DNA from: Trebonia sp963785645
GTDB taxonomy: Bacteria; Actinomycetota; Actinomycetes; Streptosporangiales; Streptosporangiaceae
Direction: 5' to 3'
NCBI GenBank assembly: GCA_963785645.1
Contig: CAWAWG010000010.1
Span: 124,001 to 188,000 of the forward strand
Length of the DNA: 64,000 nt
Shown here: positions 58,184 through 64,000 of the stretch, piece after piece
How positions within the stretch are numbered: position 1 is the first letter of the stretch
How the letters are laid out: the number at the start of each line of letters is the position of its first letter
Made by a program: the position numbers and the translations under genes
The notes under the pieces: generated by a model
What the model was told of the DNA's origin: nothing
Databases searched by the model: none
Seen by the model: only the letters and a program-made list of their open reading frames with translations

Positions 58184-58939
58184 GTGGGCGACGCAATGGT
58201 CGCGCTGGTCACCGGGGCCGCCGGGGGCGTCGGCGCGGCGGCGGCCCGGCGGCTCGCGGCCGACGGCCACCGGGTCGCGGTCAACGACATCGCCGCCGAA
58301 GGGCGGCTTCGCGCGCTCGCCGAGGAGATCGGCGGTGTCGCGGTTCCGGGCGACATCGCCGACCCGGAGACCACCGCGGCCATGGCAGCCGAGGTGAGCA
58401 GGACGCTCGGGCCCGTGCAGGTCCTCGTCGCGAACGCCGCTTACATGACCATGAGCCCGTTCCTCGGCGCCGACCCGGCGCGCTGGTGGCGGCAGGTCGA
58501 GGTGAACCTGTCCGGGCACTTCCGGCTGATCCAGGCGGTCATCGGCGGCATGCGGGCCCGCGGCACGGCCGGATCATCGTCATCGCCTCCGGCTGGGGGG
58601 TGGTCGGTCACCCGAACGCCACCGCTTACGCGGCGTCCAAGTCCGGGCTCATCGCGTTGACCAAGGGCCTGGGCCGGGAACTCGGGCCCGACGGCATCCT
58701 CGCCAACGCGATCGCGCCCGCGTTCATCGACACCGAGCAGCTGCTGGTGGACGCCGCGGACGCGGGCATCTCGCTGGAGGAGATGCGGCAGCGCTACCGC
58801 GACCTCGTCCCCGTCGGCCAGCTCGCGACGACCGAGGACATCGCGGCGGCTATCTCCTTCCTGGCCGGCCCGGGGGCGCACCGGCTTCGTGGGGCAGGTG
58901 CTGCAGCCCACCGGCGGAGTGACGAGGACCAGGGCCTGA
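58184..58939 (+). CDS. short-chain dehydrogenase/reductase (second), two frameshifts
   Basis: About 251 residues starting at GTG 58184. VTGAAGGVGAAAARRLA is the cofactor site; the catalytic region SGWGVVGHPNATAYAASKSG and a late AIAPAFIDTEQLL follow. Breaks are near 58570 (before GRIIVIASGWG) and 58880 (before FVGQVLQPTGG). It ends at TGA 58937 with the usual Gly-rich C-terminus. Second SDR of the operon. Confidence 0.85.
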
Positions 58940-59027
58940 CCGCCTCCTGGCAGCGCGTGTCCCCTCCGGAGTCAGCCGAAGCCGTTCGGAATCACTAACT
59001 TGAAACCAGTAGGGAGTGTTACCTGCC

Positions 59028-59987
59028 ATGACTGACGGCACCACCGTCACCGGGCCAGTCGACGGCCGGGTCATGCCGCGCTTCGCCGGCCCGGCCACCT
59101 TCGCCCGGCTGCCCGAGATCGACCGGGTCACCGACTACGACGTCGCGGTCCTCGGGATTCCCTTCGACAACGGGACCTCCTACCGGCCGGGCGCACGGTT
59201 CGGGCCGATGGCCGTCCGCCAGGCGTCGCGCCACCTGCGGCCGGGGCATCACGTGGAGCTGGACTGCGCGCCGTTCGGCCTGATCCAGGTGGCCGACGCC
59301 GGGGATGTCCCGGTCACCCCCTTCTCCATCGACGGCGCGATCACGCAAATCGCCGGGCACGCGGGCGAAGTCATGCGCGGGGGACGCACCGTCATCGCGA
59401 TCGGCGGGGACCACACGGTGGCGCTGCCCATGCTCCGTTCGGTCGTCCGGGAGCACGGCCCGGTCGCGCTCGTCCACTTCGACGCGCACCTTGACACGTG
59501 GGACACCTATTTTGACGCACCCGTCACGCACGGCACGATGTTCCGGCGTGCCTTTGAGGAGGGCCTGCTGGTCGAGGACCATTCGATCCATGTGGGGATC
59601 CGCGGTCCCCTCTACGGCCACGCGGACCTCGCCGACGACAAACGGTTCGGGTTTGCCGCGATCCGGGCCAGCGACATCGACGACCTGGGCATCGGGGGCA
59701 CGATCGAGGCGATCACCGGACGCGCCGCGGACCTGCCCGTGTACCTATCGGTTGACATCGACGTACTCGACCCGTCCTTCGCGCCGGGCACCGGCACCCC
59801 GGAGGTCGGCGGGCTGACCAGCCGGGAGCTGCTCCGCGTGCTGCGCGGCCTGACCGGCCTGCACCTCGTCGGCGCCGACGTCGTGGAGGTAGCCCCGGCC
59901 TACGACCACGCGGAGGTGACGGCGCTCGCCGCCGCGACGGTGATCTTCGACCTGATCACCCTGCTGGCCCGCCGCCGGATGGGCTAG
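59028..59987 (+). CDS. agmatinase/ureohydrolase-family enzyme
   Basis: A 319-residue manganese ureohydrolase. The metal ligands are intact: GGDHTVALP, HFDAHLDTWDTYF and SVDIDVLDPSFAPGTGTPE. Ligand-side THGTMFRRA is present. Such enzymes hydrolyse guanidino groups (agmatine, guanidinobutyrate and similar) to urea. I chose the ATG at 59028, preceded by AGGGAG. Being last in the deacetylase-permease-SDR-SDR operon suggests a guanidino-compound degradation route under PucR control. Confidence 0.93.
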   Translation: MTDGTTVTGPVDGRVMPRFAGPATFARLPEIDRVTDYDVAVLGIPFDNGTSYRPGARFGPMAVRQASRHLRPGHHVELDCAPFGLIQVADAGDVPVTPFSIDGAITQIAGHAGEVMRGGRTVIAIGGDHTVALPMLRSVVREHGPVALVHFDAHLDTWDTYFDAPVTHGTMFRRAFEEGLLVEDHSIHVGIRGPLYGHADLADDKRFGFAAIRASDIDDLGIGGTIEAITGRAADLPVYLSVDIDVLDPSFAPGTGTPEVGGLTSRELLRVLRGLTGLHLVGADVVEVAPAYDHAEVTALAAATVIFDLITLLARRRMG

Positions 59988-60163
59988 CGATACTCCGCCG
60001 GCCGCGGGCCGGCAATACCTCCATCCGGGCGATGCCCCGCGGGCGGTCGCGCGATCAGCATGAACATGCGAGAGCGGGAGACACGGACGAGGCAGCGAAG
60101 GGTGGTGTCGGCGCCAGCAGTTCCTGTGCACAAGGGGCACAAGCGTAAAGCTAAGGGGGAGTG

Positions 60164-62896
60164 ATGGGTGCTGAACGTGATCGGGTTGCCGGGTTCGGCC
60201 GGCTGGAAGACGGGCTGCTCCAGGGCGGGGACTGGTACCGCTGGGGGCCGTATGTGAGCGAGCGGCAGTGGGGCACGGTCCGGGAAGACTACAGTGCCGA
60301 CGGCAACGCCTGGGATTACCTACCGCATGATCATGCTCGGTCGCAGGCCTACCGGTGGGGTGAGGACGGGCTGGCCGGGTTTAGCGACATCCACCAGCGG
60401 CTGTGCCTTTCGCTCGCGCTGTGGAACGGGCGGGACCCGATACTGAAGGAGCGCGCGTTCGGGCTGACCGGCCCGCAGGGCAACCACGGCGAAGACGTCA
60501 AGGAGTACTGGTGGTACCTGGACGCCATCCCCAGCCATGCCTGGAACCGGTGGCGCTACCACTACCCGCAGGGCGCGTACCCGTATCAGGACCTGATCGA
60601 CACCAACGCCCGCCGCAGCCGGTACGAGCCGGAGTACGAACTGCTGGACACCGGGGCGTTCGACGGTGACCGCTACTGGATCACCGAGGTGCACTACGCC
60701 AAGGCCGGCCCGGATGACCTGCTGATGTCGATCCAGCTCACCAACGCCGGACCGGACACCGAGACCATCCACGTGCTGCCCACGGCCTGGTTCCGCAACA
60801 CCTGGTCGTGGGGGGACGGCGAGCCGCGGCCCTCCCTGCGGGCGTCGGGAGACCGGGCGGTGACGATCGACCATCCGATCGTGGGCACGATGGAGCTGAT
60901 CGGCGCGGCAGGCTCGGACGGAAGCGAGCCGCAGCTGCTGTTCTGCGAGAACGAGACCAACGTGGCCCGACTGTACGGCGCTGACCCGGTCACCCCGTAT
61001 CCCAAGGACGGCATCAACGACCACGTGATCCACGGCGCGCCCACGGTCAGCCCGGAGCGGGCCGGCACCAAGTGCGCGTTCTGGTACCAGGTCACCGTGC
61101 CGCCCGGCCAGACCGCCGAGCTGCGGCTCCGGCTCCGCCCGGCCGCCGCAGGAGACGATGGCACGGACGCGGACCCGCTGGGTGCGGGGTTCGACCAGGT
61201 GATGGCCGGGCGCAAGGCCGAGGCCGACGAATTCTACGCCGAGCTGACCCCGGCCAGCGCGAGCGCGGACGAGGGGCTGGTGCTGCGGCAGGCGTGCGCC
61301 GGCACGCTGTGGAGCAAGCAGCTGTTCTACTACGACGTCAACCGCTGGCTGGACGGTGACCCGGGCCAGCCGCCGCCGCCGGACGTGCGCAAGAACGGCC
61401 GGAACTCCAGGTGGCGCAACTTCGACGGCTTCGACATCATCTCGATGCCGGACAAGTGGGAGTATCCCTGGTTCGCCGCCTGGGACCTGGCCTTCCACTG
61501 CATCACGCTGGCGCACCTGGACCCGGCGTTCGCCAAGTACCAGCTGATCGTGGTGTGCCGGGAGTGGTTCCAGAACCCGAACGGGGCACTGCCGGCCTAC
61601 GAGTGGGACTTCGGCGACGTCAACCCGCCGGTGCACGCCTGGGCGGCGCTGCAGGTCTTCGCCATCGACGGCGCCCGTGACCTGAGCTTCCTGTCCCGGG
61701 TGTTCGACAAGCTGCTGCTCAACTTCGCCTGGTGGGTGAACCGGGAGGACGCCGAGGGCAACAACCTGTTCGAGGGCGGCTTCCTCGGGCTGGACAACAT
61801 CGGGCCGATCGACCGCTCGCACCTGCCGGCCGGCTACACCCTGGAGCAGTCGGACGCCACCGGCTGGATGGGCTCCTTCTCGCTGGCGATGGGCTCGATC
61901 GCGGCCGTGCTCAACTGGACCGGCCAGCGCGAGTCCCAGGACCTGGTGCTGAAGTTCCTTGAGCACGCCGCGGGCATCCGCAACGCTCTCGACCAGCAGG
62001 GTCTGTGGGACGACGCCGACGGCATGTTCTACGACCGGCTCATCACGCCCTCCGGCTACGCCGTCCCGGTCAAGACCCGGTCCATGGTCGGCATCATCCC
62101 CGCGCTGGCCGCGATCGTGATCGACGGCGACATGCTGGGCCAGGCGATGACCATGAACAAGACGTTCATGCGGTACCTGCAGCGCGAGGGCATCAGCGAC
62201 ATCCAGAAGCTGGAACAGACGCCGCAGCTGCGCGGCGAGGCGGGCGCACAGCGGCTGCTGATATCCGTGGCCCGGCCCAGCCAGCTGGAGCGGCTGATCA
62301 CCAAGCTGTTCGACGAGGCCGAGTTCCTGTCACCGCACGGGCTGCGGGCCGTGTCGGCCTACCACCGCGATCACCCGTACCGGTTCGCCGCGGAGGGTTT
62401 CTCGGCCTCCATCGACTACGAGCCGGCCGAGTCAACCACGTCGATGTTCGGCGGCAACTCCAACTGGCGCGGTCCGGTCTGGATGCCGGTCAACTACCTG
62501 GTGATCGAGGTGCTCGAGCGCTACCAGCGGTTCTACGGCGATGACCTGGAGGTGGAGTACCCGACCGGTTCCGGCCAACGGCATACCCTCGCCCAGATCG
62601 TCGCCGACCTGCAGGACCGGCTGATCTCGCTCTTCGTCGAGGATGCGAACGGGCGCCGGCCTTGCTTCGGCGGGACCGAGAAGATGCAGACCGACCCCGC
62701 CTGGCACGACAACCTGATCTTCAGCGAGTACTTCCACGGCGACAACGGCGCCGCGATCGGCGCCTTCCACCAGACCGGGTGGACCGGGCTGATCGCCGAC
62801 CTGATCCTGCGCCGCCACGGCGCGGTCAAGTCGATCGGCGACGTCGTGCGGGACGTGAGCAGGCAGGCCCAGGTCAACGCGGAGACACAGCAGTGA
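60164..62896 (+). CDS. GH63-type glycosidase (MGH1-like)
   Basis: A 910-residue glycoside hydrolase of the GH63/mannosylglycerate-hydrolase-like group. WGPYVSERQWGTVREDYSADG opens it, and the WD motif in WFAAWDLAFH, near residue 444, fits the general acid site. Later LFEGGFLGLDNIGPIDRS and GGNSNWRGPVWMPVNYL are characteristic. AAGGGGG precedes the ATG at 60164; a GTG at 60161 is less likely. The stop overlaps the GlgX-type gene GTG. Probably trims alpha-linked sugars alongside the debranching enzyme. Confidence 0.88.
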   Translation: MGAERDRVAGFGRLEDGLLQGGDWYRWGPYVSERQWGTVREDYSADGNAWDYLPHDHARSQAYRWGEDGLAGFSDIHQRLCLSLALWNGRDPILKERAFGLTGPQGNHGEDVKEYWWYLDAIPSHAWNRWRYHYPQGAYPYQDLIDTNARRSRYEPEYELLDTGAFDGDRYWITEVHYAKAGPDDLLMSIQLTNAGPDTETIHVLPTAWFRNTWSWGDGEPRPSLRASGDRAVTIDHPIVGTMELIGAAGSDGSEPQLLFCENETNVARLYGADPVTPYPKDGINDHVIHGAPTVSPERAGTKCAFWYQVTVPPGQTAELRLRLRPAAAGDDGTDADPLGAGFDQVMAGRKAEADEFYAELTPASASADEGLVLRQACAGTLWSKQLFYYDVNRWLDGDPGQPPPPDVRKNGRNSRWRNFDGFDIISMPDKWEYPWFAAWDLAFHCITLAHLDPAFAKYQLIVVCREWFQNPNGALPAYEWDFGDVNPPVHAWAALQVFAIDGARDLSFLSRVFDKLLLNFAWWVNREDAEGNNLFEGGFLGLDNIGPIDRSHLPAGYTLEQSDATGWMGSFSLAMGSIAAVLNWTGQRESQDLVLKFLEHAAGIRNALDQQGLWDDADGMFYDRLITPSGYAVPVKTRSMVGIIPALAAIVIDGDMLGQAMTMNKTFMRYLQREGISDIQKLEQTPQLRGEAGAQRLLISVARPSQLERLITKLFDEAEFLSPHGLRAVSAYHRDHPYRFAAEGFSASIDYEPAESTTSMFGGNSNWRGPVWMPVNYLVIEVLERYQRFYGDDLEVEYPTGSGQRHTLAQIVADLQDRLISLFVEDANGRRPCFGGTEKMQTDPAWHDNLIFSEYFHGDNGAAIGAFHQTGWTGLIADLILRRHGAVKSIGDVVRDVSRQAQVNAETQQ

Positions 62897-64000
62897 CCAG
62901 CCCGCAGACCGCCACGGCCGGGACGACCGTCCCGGCCGCGCGGGTCGCACCGGAGGGCGGCAGCACGGCCGCCCTCCCCGGCCGGCCGTTCCCGCTCGGC
63001 GCCACGCCCGGCGAACAGGCCGGCGTCACGGGAACGAACTTCGCGATCGCCTCGTCGGTCGCCGACGGCGTCACGCTGTGCCTGTTCGACCAGGCAGGCG
63101 CGGAAACCCGCATCCCGGTCCGGGATAACGACGCCGACGTCTGGCACGTGTTCCTGCCGGGCGTCGGCCCGGGGCAGGCCTACGGGTACCGGGTCGACGG
63201 CCCCTGGGACCCGGCGCGCGGCCTGCGCTGCAACCGGGCCAAGCTGCTGCTCGACCCCTACGCCAGGGCGGTCAGCGGATCGGTCGCCTTCGGTCCTGAG
63301 GTGCTCGGCCAGGACCAGGCCGACCCGGCCAAGCCGAGCAGCCTGGACTCCGCCGGGCATGTGCCGCGGAGCCTGGTCGCCGAGACCGGGTTCGGCTGGC
63401 GGGACGCCGGACGGCCCTGGTACCGCTACGCGGACACGGTCATGTACGAGGTCCACGTCAAGGGCTTCACCATGCGCCATCCGGACATACCGGAGGAACT
63501 GCGCGGCACCTACGCCGGGCTGGCCCACGAGGCCGCCATCGCGCACCTGACCGGCCTGGGCGTCACCACCGTCGAACTGCTGCCGGTGCACCAGAACGTG
63601 CCCGAGTCGTTCCTGCTCGACCGGGGCCTGACGAACTACTGGGGCTACAACACGATCGGCTTCTTCGCGCCGCACAACGGGTACTCCGCCGCCGTCCGGG
63701 CGGGCCAGCCCGGCGGCCAGGTCGCCGAGTTCAAGTCGATGGTCGACGCGCTGCACCGGGCGGGCCTGGAGGTGATACTCGACGTCGTGTTCAACCACAC
63801 CGCCGAGGCCGGCCCGGACGGCCCCGCGCTGTGCTTCCGCGGCATCGACAACACCGCCTACTACCGGACCGACCCCGTTTACCCCGGTCGCCTACATCGA
63901 CACCACGGGCTGCGGCAACTCGCTGAACGCGGGCGATCCGATCGCGCTCCAGCTGATCCTGGACTCGCTGCGGTACTGGATCACCGAGATGCATGTCGAC
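62893..64000 (+). CDS. glgX: glycogen debranching enzyme (GlgX/TreX, GH13), partial, one frameshift
   Basis: GTG start overlapping the GH63 stop. Carries the CBM48-like N-terminus (PFPLGATP, GTNFAIASSVADGVTLCLFD) and the GH13 barrel (VILDVVFNHTAEAG, the first conserved GH13 region). A break near 63885 separates NTAYYRTDP from YIDTTGCGNSLNAGDP. It runs off the right edge, so the catalytic nucleophile is not seen. It should cleave alpha-1,6 branches; together with GH63 it suggests alpha-glucan or trehalose metabolism. Confidence 0.88.
   Translation, partial: MTSPQTATAGTTVPAARVAPEGGSTAALPGRPFPLGATPGEQAGVTGTNFAIASSVADGVTLCLFDQAGAETRIPVRDNDADVWHVFLPGVGPGQAYGYRVDGPWDPARGLRCNRAKLLLDPYARAVSGSVAFGPEVLGQDQADPAKPSSLDSAGHVPRSLVAETGFGWRDAGRPWYRYADTVMYEVHVKGFTMRHPDIPEELRGTYAGLAHEAAIAHLTGLGVTTVELLPVHQNVPESFLLDRGLTNYWGYNTIGFFAPHNGYSAAVRAGQPGGQVAEFKSMVDALHRAGLEVILDVVFNHTAEAGPDGPALCFRGIDNTAYYRTDPVYPGRLHRHHGLRQLAERGRSDRAPADPGLAAVLDHRDACR

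Overview
The window is high-GC actinobacterial DNA. Support comes from the codon use, GTG/TTG starts, GTGA/ATGA gene overlaps, an F420-type oxidoreductase, PucR, AraC and XRE regulators, and Dxs/IspG/IspH isoprenoid genes. Genus cannot be fixed from sequence alone; a Streptosporangiales-like or related actinomycete is my guess.

Layout. 1-621: start of an FUSC-like membrane gene running off the left edge. 0.8-12.7 kb: two paralogous acyl-CoA ligases bracket a crotonase, a metallo-beta-lactamase-fold hydrolase, a zinc alcohol dehydrogenase, the MEP-pathway genes ispG, dxs and ispH, and an aldehyde dehydrogenase. 12.8-17.6 kb: DeoR regulator with divergent MFS transporter, a methyltransferase, a membrane protein and a lipoprotein. 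17.8-29.1 kb: a copper/iron block with a SCO1-thioredoxin chimera, a P19-type metal-binding lipoprotein, a Tat-exported Dyp-like protein, two membrane proteins, an ECF sigma/anti-sigma pair, a Cu(+) P-type ATPase, CsoR and a CopZ-like chaperone. 29.6-33 kb: a tightly overlapping cassette of ImmA/IrrE-like peptidase, MAB_1171c-type membrane protein and flavin monooxygenase, facing an XRE regulator. 33-38.4 kb: S41 peptidase, F420-type LLM oxidoreductase, TTC38-like repeat protein, class II aldolase and a carbonic anhydrase remnant. 38.8-42.5 kb: peptide-type ABC importer (binding protein and two permeases) without ATPase genes. 42.6-48.4 kb: alpha/beta hydrolase, XRE/NB-ARC regulator, reductase, VOC protein, redoxin, nitronate monooxygenase and SDR. 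48.5-53.4 kb: DUF234-type ATPase behind phased palindromes, a cysteine-desulfurase-like enzyme facing an XRE-cupin regulator across a 30-bp perfect palindrome, and an AraC regulator. 53.4-60 kb: PucR regulator facing a deacetylase-permease-SDR-SDR-ureohydrolase operon. 60.2-64 kb: GH63-type glycosidase and a GlgX/TreX debranching enzyme running off the right edge.

A second theme is data quality. Many otherwise convincing genes are split by one-base frame changes, densest at 20.2-21.5 kb, while other multi-kb stretches are clean. Such genes are annotated here as one reconstructed locus with the break sites stated. Sequencing or assembly error is the simplest explanation, but the sequence alone cannot exclude real decay.
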